32,144 nt of DNA. Origin: a virus. The translations under genes and the position numbers were made by a program. The stretch lies in IMG/VR virus record IMGVR_UViG_3300032006_002537, positions 1 to 32,144 of that record, one strand, 5' to 3'. The notes under the pieces are model-generated. The model saw only the letters and a list, made by a program, of their open reading frames with translations, was not told the origin of the DNA and searched no databases. This document shows positions 24,206 to 30,153 of this stretch, in pieces (the first letter of the stretch is position 1; every line of letters starts with the position of its first letter).

Positions 24206-24431
24206 TTTTATATGCTCTGATAATGCAGATGATGAACCTTGGCATCAAGAAAAGGCAAGTAAACTATTAGAAAAATATCGAATTTGGTTTGATAATACAA
24301 AATTTAAATACGATAAAGATTATCGATATGTTCAAATGTATAGTCCACAAGAACATTTGATGAAATTTTATATATATGCAGATATTACAAATCCAAAATT
24401 AAAAGTACTATTTAAACTTAGATGGCTATGA
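24186..24431 (+). CDS. Unknown small protein, GTG start
   Basis: The 81-residue protein is read from GTG 24186 inside the glutaredoxin gene; there is no usable ATG near the start. It has a Trp/Tyr/Lys-rich middle (YRIWFDNTKFKYDKDYRYV) and no known motif. It is coupled to a 53-residue gene by ATGA. Confidence 0.55.
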   Translation: MRRKLVSFICSDNADDEPWHQEKASKLLEKYRIWFDNTKFKYDKDYRYVQMYSPQEHLMKFYIYADITNPKLKVLFKLRWL

Positions 24432-24589
24432 TAGATTTTCCAATAACAGAAAACCAAATAAGAGTGTTAAGCGACGAAAAATTAAAAGAAGTTTTGGAAT
24501 TATGTCAAAAAGAACATACTCGTAGACAACAAGAATATTTTGAAATTGCAAAACAAAAAGTAAATGATACATCAAATATTTCCACATAA
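24428..24589 (+). CDS. Small helical protein (53 aa)
   Basis: A 53-codon frame begins in the stop of the previous gene and overlaps the start of the next by 26 bases. It reads MIDFPITENQIRVLSDEKLK followed by a charged helix with RRQQEYFEIAKQK. The ATGA coupling and the otherwise empty gap support it. Function unknown. Confidence 0.6.
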   Translation: MIDFPITENQIRVLSDEKLKEVLELCQKEHTRRQQEYFEIAKQKVNDTSNIST

Positions 24590-25226
24590 GATTTATCACG
24601 CTAATATTAATAAAGATAAATCTTTTCATAAACAAATATTAGACGAAGCCAAACGAACAATGGATCCTGATATCCCATTTGAACATGGGGCAAATGTAAA
24701 TTACAAAGGATACACTTCTGTTCAAAAACGGTTTTGGACCAACTCACCTACATACGGAAAAGAATTTAAAAATCCTGTCTTTAAAGAAGTATTTGACTTT
24801 ATTGACGAAAGTGCAGACAAGTTTATTAAGGATTTACAAATTGATACAACCAACCAACAAATAAAAAAAACAAATGCATTCTTAAATTTTGGCAATAGTA
24901 CAGGTTCAGGATTGCATGATCACGAAGGTGCATTATTTAGTTATACATATTATTTTCATTTAGAAGGTACACTTCCTAGTTTATGGTTTTTAAGTCCTAT
25001 ATATAATGGACCAAAAGGACTATTTCCTTGGAGTGCCCTTGAATACACTCGCGAATGGCGACATGAATATGAATGTCAGCCAATCGTAGGTGATCTTTTT
25101 TTATTTCCTGGATACCTATTACATGGTACAAATGAAATAAAAGATGTTTATAACCGTTGGTTATTTAACGGAGACTATTTTGTTTTTTCCGATAATATAC
25201 CCAACTTTCCTCCATTAACTGATTGA
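24564..25226 (+). CDS. 2OG-Fe(II) oxygenase-like protein (220 aa)
   Basis: The metal site reads GSGLHDHEGALFSYTYYFHL with His118-Asp-His120, the distal His187 in FPGYLLHGTNE and Arg198 in NRWLFNGDY. It resembles the putative phage 2OG-Fe(II) oxygenases (H-x-H/D form). Its substrate is unknown; as the last gene before a consensus promoter it probably ends the halogenase 3 to carbamoyltransferase unit. Confidence 0.75.
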   Translation: MIHQIFPHKIYHANINKDKSFHKQILDEAKRTMDPDIPFEHGANVNYKGYTSVQKRFWTNSPTYGKEFKNPVFKEVFDFIDESADKFIKDLQIDTTNQQIKKTNAFLNFGNSTGSGLHDHEGALFSYTYYFHLEGTLPSLWFLSPIYNGPKGLFPWSALEYTREWRHEYECQPIVGDLFLFPGYLLHGTNEIKDVYNRWLFNGDYFVFSDNIPNFPPLTD

Positions 25227-25252
25227 CTTCAATAATTATAGATGTTATACTA
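25224..25252 (+). promoter_or_regulatory. Sigma-70-like promoter with extended -10
   Basis: TTGACT (25224-25229) and TATACT (25247-25252) lie 17 bases apart with TG one base before the -10. The -35 overlaps the stop codon of the oxygenase gene, as at the two other promoters. Predicted start near 25259, serving the small genes, tRNA-Thr and the oxygenase array. Confidence 0.75.
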
Positions 25253-25269
25253 GTTGTAGAAGTCAGTAC

Positions 25270-25277
25270 TATAAATA
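25270..25277 (+). promoter_or_regulatory. Possible T4-type late promoter
   Basis: TATAAATA is an exact match to the T4 late promoter element. It lies just downstream of the sigma-70-like promoter and 7 bases before the ATG at 25285, so a late transcript would start at or next to that ATG. AT-rich sequence can produce this match by chance. Confidence 0.35.
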
Positions 25278-25284
25278 TTAAATA

Positions 25285-25548
25285 ATGTATAGATTAAAAT
25301 TAACTACTGAAGAAAGACCCCACGGAGGGGTTAGGATCAGAACAAGTGAGTTTGAAACTTTACTTGAAGCATCTAGCCGGCTCAAAAGTCTTTTATTTAA
25401 AGAAGCAAAAGCCGAATTAGATTATGAGATCCTCGATTATGAGGTAGAGCACGCCGAGAAAATTATTTCTATGGGCGATATTGATAACCTTCTTAAAGAG
25501 AAAGAAAATGAAGGAATCGAAGAAAGACCTGGTAAAAAAGTTGCGTGA
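25285..25548 (+). CDS. Small charged protein, unknown
   Basis: The 87-residue protein opens with a strand-like RLKLTTEERPHGGVRIRTSE and continues as an acidic helix (AKAELDYEILDYEVEHAEK). No family recognised. It is the first gene behind the 25224 promoter and a possible late promoter; no Shine-Dalgarno is seen. Confidence 0.6.
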   Translation: MYRLKLTTEERPHGGVRIRTSEFETLLEASSRLKSLLFKEAKAELDYEILDYEVEHAEKIISMGDIDNLLKEKENEGIEERPGKKVA

Positions 25549-25663
25549 GGCTTTTTATAAAGTCAAACATGCACGAACAGTTGAAGATTATTATTATTGG
25601 CAAGATAGAGTAGAATATTTTGCCCATGCATTAAAAAAAATAGAATTTGCAAGAGCTCATTAA
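25508..25663 (+). CDS. Small basic protein (51 aa)
   Basis: The ATG at 25508 lies inside the previous gene with AGAGAAAG just upstream. The product is Lys-rich then aromatic (VEDYYYWQDRVEYFAHAL), probably two short helices. An upstream TTG at 25481 is possible but lacks support. Unknown function. Confidence 0.5.
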   Translation: MKESKKDLVKKLREAFYKVKHARTVEDYYYWQDRVEYFAHALKKIEFARAH

Positions 25664-25664
25664 T

Positions 25665-25970
25665 ATGACAGATAAACCACATTTTAGAGACGAAGCATTA
25701 GAACGATCACCTCAGTATCGACATATGATTAATCTCGAAAATAAAGAACGCAAAAAACAAGAAAAAAAGAAACATCAACGGGGTGGTAAAAAAATAGGTA
25801 ATAAACACCCAGATGGGACTTATACAGAGGTATCTACACCTGATTGCGATTGGCATGAACGATGGCAAAATCCAGACTATGAGGCAATTGTAGAACATGC
25901 TAGAAAATCCGGAATTAAGGCGACATACCAACAAAAGACCGAACCTAAAGTTAGATTTAAACAAGTATAG
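25665..25970 (+). CDS. Small Lys/His-rich protein, unknown
   Basis: The 101-residue protein has a strongly basic segment (ERKKQEKKKHQRGGKK) and a Trp/His part (TPDCDWHERWQNPDYEA). Start ATG 25665 is preferred to a TTG 18 bases earlier. Its stop TAG is one base before tRNA-Thr, so it and the tRNA are probably co-transcribed. Confidence 0.55.
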   Translation: MTDKPHFRDEALERSPQYRHMINLENKERKKQEKKKHQRGGKKIGNKHPDGTYTEVSTPDCDWHERWQNPDYEAIVEHARKSGIKATYQQKTEPKVRFKQV

Positions 25971-25971
25971 T

Positions 25972-26047
25972 GCTGGCGTAGCTCAGTTGGTAGAGCAGAG
26001 GTTTTGTAAACCTCAGGTCACGGGTTCAATTCCTGTCGCCAGCTCCA
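25972..26047 (+). tRNA. tRNA-Thr(UGU), CCA encoded
   Basis: Seven-bp acceptor GCTGGCG/CGCCAGC, D arm GCTC/GAGC, anticodon arm GAGGT/ACCTC with loop TTTGTAA (anticodon TGT), T arm ACGGG/CCTGT with TTCAATT, discriminator T and encoded CCA. It reads ACA and other ACN codons. Confidence 0.96.
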
Positions 26048-26065
26048 TATCCATATAGGAATATC

Positions 26066-26731
26066 ATGAGATTAAATTCAATTATATATGAAAATTTTTA
26101 CCCGGATCCATTTCTAATTAGAAATAAATTATTAAAACAGGAATTTTATCCTGCAGATTATTTGCATGATACAATTAGAACAGAAGAATTAGATAATGAT
26201 GATGTTGTTGAGATAGGTAAAATAGGAAATTTTTGTGGTGAACGAACAATACGAGCTAGTAAAATATTACCTGAAGCAGATGAATACACTCGAACTTTTG
26301 TAAACCAATATTGTAAGTTTAGTGATGAAACCAAATTAGAAGTAGATACATATTTTACATTACAAACTAAAGATCATGATAATGTTAATAAAAGTATCCA
26401 TCAAGATACAGATCCTATTATGGCCATTGTTGTTTACTTAACACCTAACCCCAAACCTAATAGTGGTACTATATTTTATTCACATAAAAAGACAGGATGG
26501 AATGGTATAAACAAAGATAGAGTACCAGATCTAGCATTTAAGGATATGTATCCTGCAAATAGGCAAGACCAAAATAAAGATAATTTTGAAGTAGACTCTG
26601 TAGTTGGAAATGCTTTTAATAGAATTGTATTATATGATAGTAAATTATTACATGCTCCTGGAACTTGTTTTGGGGATACTAAGGAAGATTGTAGATTAAC
26701 ACAAACATCTTTTATATTTAAATTAGCATAA
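26066..26731 (+). CDS. DUF6445-like 2OG-Fe(II) oxygenase, tandem copy 1
   Basis: The 221-residue protein has the H-x-D motif in SIHQDTDPIMAIVVYL (His112, Asp114), PNSGTIFYSHKKTGWNG, a distal His196 in LYDSKLLHAPG and Arg210 in CRLTQTSF. It is the first of three adjacent paralogues and the most divergent, with an insert after the GW motif. Catalysis of an unknown hydroxylation is inferred from the intact metal and 2-oxoglutarate residues. Start follows tRNA-Thr by 18 bases. Confidence 0.75.
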   Translation: MRLNSIIYENFYPDPFLIRNKLLKQEFYPADYLHDTIRTEELDNDDVVEIGKIGNFCGERTIRASKILPEADEYTRTFVNQYCKFSDETKLEVDTYFTLQTKDHDNVNKSIHQDTDPIMAIVVYLTPNPKPNSGTIFYSHKKTGWNGINKDRVPDLAFKDMYPANRQDQNKDNFEVDSVVGNAFNRIVLYDSKLLHAPGTCFGDTKEDCRLTQTSFIFKLA

Positions 26732-27252
26732 TGGATTATAGATTAATAGTATACGATGATTTTTTTATGCATCCCAACGAAATTCGAAAGAAAGCATTAG
26801 AACAAACCTTTAATCAATTAGGAAATTATCCTGGAATACGAACAGACCAATGTAAAAATATTTTACCAGAGATGTATAGAGAATTAAAATTGTCCTTAGA
26901 ACCATTAATACCTAAAAATTCAACAATAACTGCTAGGTTTCAAAAACAAGGAAAAAATGATTATAGAAAAATACATCAAGACGTTGATACATTTTTAACA
27001 TGTATAGTATATTTAGATGAAACTCCTATGCCAAATAGTGGTACAGGTTTTTATACTCATAAAGAAACAGGATGGGACGGTGGTACCAAAAAACCAGATA
27101 GTATAGAAGTTTTAATAGGGTCCGATTTTAAAAGAACAAGTGTAATAGAAAATAAATTTAATAGAATGATTATGTATAACGGTAACCTTGTACATAGAGC
27201 AGAGGAAGCAGGTAATGAAAGATTAACTTTAATATTAGGTGTGTATAAATGA
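26731..27252 (+). CDS. DUF6445-like 2OG-Fe(II) oxygenase, tandem copy 2
   Basis: The 173-residue paralogue has KIHQDVDTFLTCIVYLDETP (His82, Asp84), PNSGTGFYTHKETGWDGG, ENKFNRMIMYNGNLVHRAE (His155) and Arg164 in ERLTLI. It is shorter than its neighbours because a segment before the core is missing. It shares its first base with the end of copy 1 and overlaps copy 3 by 4 bases. Confidence 0.75.
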   Translation: MDYRLIVYDDFFMHPNEIRKKALEQTFNQLGNYPGIRTDQCKNILPEMYRELKLSLEPLIPKNSTITARFQKQGKNDYRKIHQDVDTFLTCIVYLDETPMPNSGTGFYTHKETGWDGGTKKPDSIEVLIGSDFKRTSVIENKFNRMIMYNGNLVHRAEEAGNERLTLILGVYK

Positions 27253-27851
27253 AAAATATTATTACTGTATATGATAATTTTTTTGATGACCCTAATAATG
27301 TTAGAGAAGAAGCATTAAAACAAGATTTTTATTATTGCGATCAGTTGAGTAATACGGCAACAATAGACGAAGATAATGATAATAAAATATTAGAAATTCT
27401 TAAAATAGGAATGACATTTCCAGGACAACGATCATTATTATGTGAAAATATTTTACCTAAAATATATAAAGAATTTCAAAAAAAAATATTAGCATTAATA
27501 CCAAATGATAATATAACTATAAATGCATTGTTTCAACGACAAACAAAAAATGATGAACGAAATATACATCAAGATGGTAATCCAGTTCTAGCAGGTGTAA
27601 TTTATTTAGATAATAATCCTGCTCCTGATACAGGTACTTGTTTTTATAAGCATAAAGAAACAGGCTGGGACGGAAGCACAGAAATGCCAACAAATGTTAA
27701 TATGATAGATAAAACTAGTTTTGAAAAAACTAGTATAATTGAAAATAAATTTAATAGAATGATTATGTATAATGCAAATTTGGTACATAGTGCCGAAGGC
27801 GCAAGAACTGATAGATTGACAGTCTCATTCTTTGTTTATCCAGGGATGTAG
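27249..27851 (+). CDS. DUF6445-like 2OG-Fe(II) oxygenase, tandem copy 3
   Basis: The 200-residue paralogue has NIHQDGNPVLAGVIYLDNNP (His107, Asp109), PDTGTCFYKHKETGWDGS, ENKFNRMIMYNANLVHSAE (His180) and Arg189 in DRLTVSF. Copies 2 and 3 share a run of over 30 identical bases in the ENKFNRMIMYN region, so their duplication is more recent or gene conversion occurs. Its TAG stop is formed by bases 8-10 of the following tRNA-Pro, so the gene and tRNA overlap by 10 bases. Confidence 0.75.
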   Translation: MKNIITVYDNFFDDPNNVREEALKQDFYYCDQLSNTATIDEDNDNKILEILKIGMTFPGQRSLLCENILPKIYKEFQKKILALIPNDNITINALFQRQTKNDERNIHQDGNPVLAGVIYLDNNPAPDTGTCFYKHKETGWDGSTEMPTNVNMIDKTSFEKTSIIENKFNRMIMYNANLVHSAEGARTDRLTVSFFVYPGM

Positions 27852-27918
27852 TTCAGTCTGGGAGAACGCTACATTTGGGATGTAGAGGTCGCTGGTTCAA
27901 ATCCAGTCATCCCTACCA
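27842..27918 (+). tRNA. tRNA-Pro(UGG), CCA encoded
   Basis: Acceptor AGGGATG/CATCCCT, D arm GTTC/GAAC, anticodon arm CTACA/TGTAG with loop TTTGGGA (anticodon TGG), T arm GCTGG/CCAGT with TTCAAAT, discriminator A, CCA encoded. It overlaps the end of the oxygenase gene. Confidence 0.95.
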
Positions 27919-27922
27919 GAAA

Positions 27923-27959
27923 TTTTTTATACTATCACTTCGCAATATAGTATAAAAAA
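27923..27959. terminator. Perfect 13-bp palindromic stem after tRNA-Pro
   Basis: TTTTTTATACTAT (27923-27935) is fully complementary to ATAGTATAAAAAA (27947-27959) around an 11-base loop with TTCG. The A/T runs on both sides fit a terminator-like or tRNA-processing hairpin, though its AT-rich stem is weak. It opens the candidate structured RNA region. Confidence 0.55.
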
Positions 27960-28118
27960 GAAAAAACTTAAGGTGGGTTTTTCCTCTTTAAACGAGAAGG
28001 GGTTTTTTACACCTGAGGGGAAGTTAGCGACTTTCTAACAAGAACGGATTAGGCTTACTACTTGCAAGACAGACGGGGTCGCCCTGAGGCATGAACTAGT
28101 AAGGTCCGTTCTTTATTT
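27960..28118 (+). ncRNA. Candidate structured RNA inside the tRNA cluster
   Basis: This 159-base gap between tRNA-Pro and tRNA-Asp has no gene but several pairings: AGGTG/CACCT (27971-27975, 28010-28014), GTTAG/CTAAC (28023-28027, 28035-28039), the perfect 9-bp AAGAACGGA/TCCGTTCTT (28040-28048, 28105-28113) and, inside it, CTTACTA/TAGTAAG (28054-28060, 28097-28103). The internal part is GC-rich. T4 has two stable RNAs of unknown function (C and D) in its tRNA cluster; this may be an analogue. It does not match tmRNA or RNase P. Confidence 0.55.
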
Positions 28119-28195
28119 GGTCCCATCGTCTAGTCGGCCTAGGACACCGGCCTGTCACGCCGGCAACACGGGTTCGAATCCCGTTGGGACCGCCA
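28119..28195 (+). tRNA. tRNA-Asp(GUC), CCA encoded
   Basis: Acceptor GGTCCCA/TGGGACC, anticodon arm CCGGC/GCCGG with loop CTGTCAC (anticodon GTC), T arm ACGGG/CCCGT with TTCGAAT, discriminator G, CCA encoded. A GUN anticodon is a queuosine target. Confidence 0.96.
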
Positions 28196-28207
28196 TAAAA
28201 AGGTAAC

Positions 28208-28339
28208 ATGAAAAAACTTATAAAAGAACTATGGGTGTTTATGTATGTACATTTATATGCAACACCAATTGCAATAATATCATTCGGGTTTATCACTATA
28301 ATGATGGGCGTTTTTTGGATGGTATTAAATTTACCATAA
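28208..28339 (+). CDS. Small membrane protein (43 aa)
   Basis: The 43-codon frame starts at ATG 28208 after AAAAAGG. It begins MKKLIKELWVFMYVHLYATP and has a long hydrophobic helix (IAIISFGFITIMMGVFWMVL). A positive N-terminus and one membrane segment suggest N-in orientation. It lies among tRNA genes; unknown function. Confidence 0.6.
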   Translation: MKKLIKELWVFMYVHLYATPIAIISFGFITIMMGVFWMVLNLP

Positions 28340-28366
28340 ATATTAACTTATAGAAAGGATAAAATT

Positions 28367-28636
28367 ATGGAAGATACAAATACAGTAATTAAATGGATTT
28401 TAGCATCCGTTACTATGATCGCAGGAATATTGATATTACAACCATATGGCTTACTATTTTTTGGTGTAGCATGTATGATTATATCTTTCCTAATTGTTAA
28501 CTCAATAGATGATAGTAAACCTATTGATTGGAATAAAGTCTGGAGAGATTCAGATAACAAATTTAATCAACAAAAATTTGATCATATTAATAAACGACTT
28601 GACGAAGTTGAAAAAGTCTCATTATCCAACATTTAA
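28367..28636 (+). CDS. Two-helix membrane protein (89 aa)
   Basis: Two hydrophobic segments (VIKWILASVTMIAGILILQ, then LLFFGVACMIISFLIV) are followed by a charged C-terminal helix (NKFNQQKFDHINKRLDEVEK). AAAGGA precedes the ATG. Topology fits a small phage inner-membrane protein; no family recognised. Confidence 0.7.
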   Translation: MEDTNTVIKWILASVTMIAGILILQPYGLLFFGVACMIISFLIVNSIDDSKPIDWNKVWRDSDNKFNQQKFDHINKRLDEVEKVSLSNI

Positions 28637-28640
28637 TCAT

Positions 28641-28715
28641 TCCTCGGTAGCTCAGCGGTAGAGCAGGTGGCTGTTAACCACCCGGTCGCTGGTTCGATTC
28701 CGGCCCGGGGAGCCA
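28641..28715 (+). tRNA. tRNA-Asn(GUU), CCA encoded
   Basis: Acceptor TCCTCGG/CCGGGGA (one T-G pair), D arm GCTC/GAGC, anticodon arm GGTGG/CCACC with loop CTGTTAA (anticodon GTT), T arm GCTGG/CCGGC, discriminator G, CCA encoded. Queuosine-type GUN anticodon. Confidence 0.95.
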
Positions 28716-28717
28716 GT

Positions 28718-28794
28718 GTTGACAGTAGCTCAATTGGTAGAGCATTGGATTGTGGTTCCAAAGGTTGCGAGTTCGAGCCTCGTCTGTCGACCCA
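28718..28794 (+). tRNA. tRNA-His(GUG) with encoded G-1, CCA encoded
   Basis: The acceptor has the eighth pair of tRNA-His (GTTGACAG/CTGTCGAC, giving G-1:C73). Anticodon arm TTGGA/TCCAA with loop TTGTGGT (anticodon GTG), T arm GCGAG/CTCGT, CCA encoded. It lies two bases after tRNA-Asn and 35 bases before the pckA-like gene. Confidence 0.96.
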
Positions 28795-28829
28795 ACAATA
28801 AATATGTTTTTAAGCCAGAAGGTAACAAC

Positions 28830-30056
28830 ATGGAAAATATAAATGTTAAAACCTTTCCTACCGGCAGAAGTCCAAAAGGGAAGTTTTATTTCGGTAATAA
28901 TACAATTAAATTATGTAGAGATCGTCCTAATGATTGTCAAATAGGCAACGTAGCGGATTTTAATATATTGTATGAAAGAATGATTCGAGAGCAATATCCG
29001 TACAGAGGTATTTTTCGTACTTGTGGTATTGATTTTGGAGTAGCCACTACAAGTGCAAATCATCATAAGTTTGTCGGAAATATGTTTAGGCAAACTACAT
29101 TACAAGATAATCATAAACTAACAGGCGATTGGAAGATATACCATAACATGGAACTAGAAAATGATCCATGGGTGTATATTCATTTAGATAGAAAAGAAGT
29201 ATTAATTACAGGCACAAGTTTCTTTGGTGAAATTAAAAAATGTGTATTTACTATTATTGGTTATTCAATGCCATTAGAAGGGCGGTTACCAATGCATTGT
29301 AGTGCCTTTGAATATAACGATAATACCGCATTAATGTTCGGATTAAGTGGTACCGGTAAGACTACATTAAGTGCTGATCCAGAATATCAATTAATTGGTG
29401 ATGATGAAATTGTATGGGACGAAGCAGGACTTACATATGTAGAAACTGGTTGCTATGCTAAAACAGAAGGACTTAATAGAGAAACACAACCAACAATTTT
29501 TCAAGCAATGGATACTGCGAGAGAGCAAGGACTGTTAATAGAAGAAAATGTAACAGAGCCAAATGCAAGAAGTAGTTACCCAATTGATTGTGTTCCAAAT
29601 GCAATTACAAATAGAGCATTGTTTGATCATCCTAAAGATGTATTCTTTTTAGCATTAGATGCTACAGGTACATTACCAGCAGTATCAAAGATAGAAGGAA
29701 TGGGTATTAGAAAACTGTTTGAAACTGGTTATACAAGTAAAATGCCTGGCACTGAAGATGGTGTAAATGAAATACAAAAAGTATATTCACCTTGCTATGG
29801 CAGTCCATTTATGCCACTACCTGTAAAAACATATAGCGATATGCTAATGGATAGAGTTACTGATGAAGAAAGTAATGTATTTCTAGTTAATACAGGAATG
29901 GATAAAACAGGTAATAGATTTCCATTAGATAAAACTCGTGCATATATTAAGCAGGCATTAAAAGGCGATTATACTACAAAAGATATTAAATGGACAAATC
30001 CAATACAACCTTGTAAAGTCGGAACTATAGAGTTACATGAATTAATAGGCGTGTAG
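28830..30056 (+). CDS. pckA: ATP-type phosphoenolpyruvate carboxykinase, trimmed core
   Basis: The 408-residue protein matches the PEPCK core, which interconverts oxaloacetate and PEP using ATP. Motifs in order: TGRSPKGKF (Arg13 = E. coli Arg65), FFGEIKKC (Lys136-137 = Lys212-213), LPMHCSA (His156 = His232), the P-loop GLSGTGKTT (171-179), IGDDE (189-193) and NARSSYPI (Arg247 = Arg333). Differences: the conserved Tyr before G-G-E-M-K-K is Phe131, and H-G-W after the DDE is I-V-W. Compared with about 530-540 residues in bacteria, it lacks the N-terminal stretch before TGRSPK and roughly the last 100 residues. ATG 28830 (AAGG upstream) is used, since an upstream start would read through tRNA-His. 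It overlaps tRNA-Ile by 10 bases. Confidence 0.87.
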   Translation: MENINVKTFPTGRSPKGKFYFGNNTIKLCRDRPNDCQIGNVADFNILYERMIREQYPYRGIFRTCGIDFGVATTSANHHKFVGNMFRQTTLQDNHKLTGDWKIYHNMELENDPWVYIHLDRKEVLITGTSFFGEIKKCVFTIIGYSMPLEGRLPMHCSAFEYNDNTALMFGLSGTGKTTLSADPEYQLIGDDEIVWDEAGLTYVETGCYAKTEGLNRETQPTIFQAMDTAREQGLLIEENVTEPNARSSYPIDCVPNAITNRALFDHPKDVFFLALDATGTLPAVSKIEGMGIRKLFETGYTSKMPGTEDGVNEIQKVYSPCYGSPFMPLPVKTYSDMLMDRVTDEESNVFLVNTGMDKTGNRFPLDKTRAYIKQALKGDYTTKDIKWTNPIQPCKVGTIELHELIGV

Positions 30057-30123
30057 TTCAGCTGGTTAGAACGCCACTCTGATACGGTGGAAGTCGTTGG
30101 TTCGAGTCCAACCATGCCTACCA
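30047..30123 (+). tRNA. tRNA-Ile(GAU), CCA encoded
   Basis: Acceptor AGGCGTG/CATGCCT, D arm GTTC/GAAC, anticodon arm CCACT/GGTGG with loop CTGATAC (anticodon GAT), T arm GTTGG/CCAAC with TTCGAGT, discriminator A, CCA encoded. The TAG stop of the PEPCK gene is formed by its bases 8-10. Confidence 0.96.
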
Positions 30124-30153
30124 AATAAATAACATTGTAATTACGGAGTGTCC

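Noticed and set aside
28096-28296. Minus-strand protein over tRNA-Asp
   Set aside because: It is a translation of the tRNA complement, as is the frame over tRNA-Ile at 29969-30160; such frames are common spurious annotations.
28716-28829. N-terminal extension of the PEPCK gene
   Set aside because: The upstream in-frame codons run through tRNA-His; ATG 28830 has a ribosome-binding site and the protein begins just before a conserved motif.
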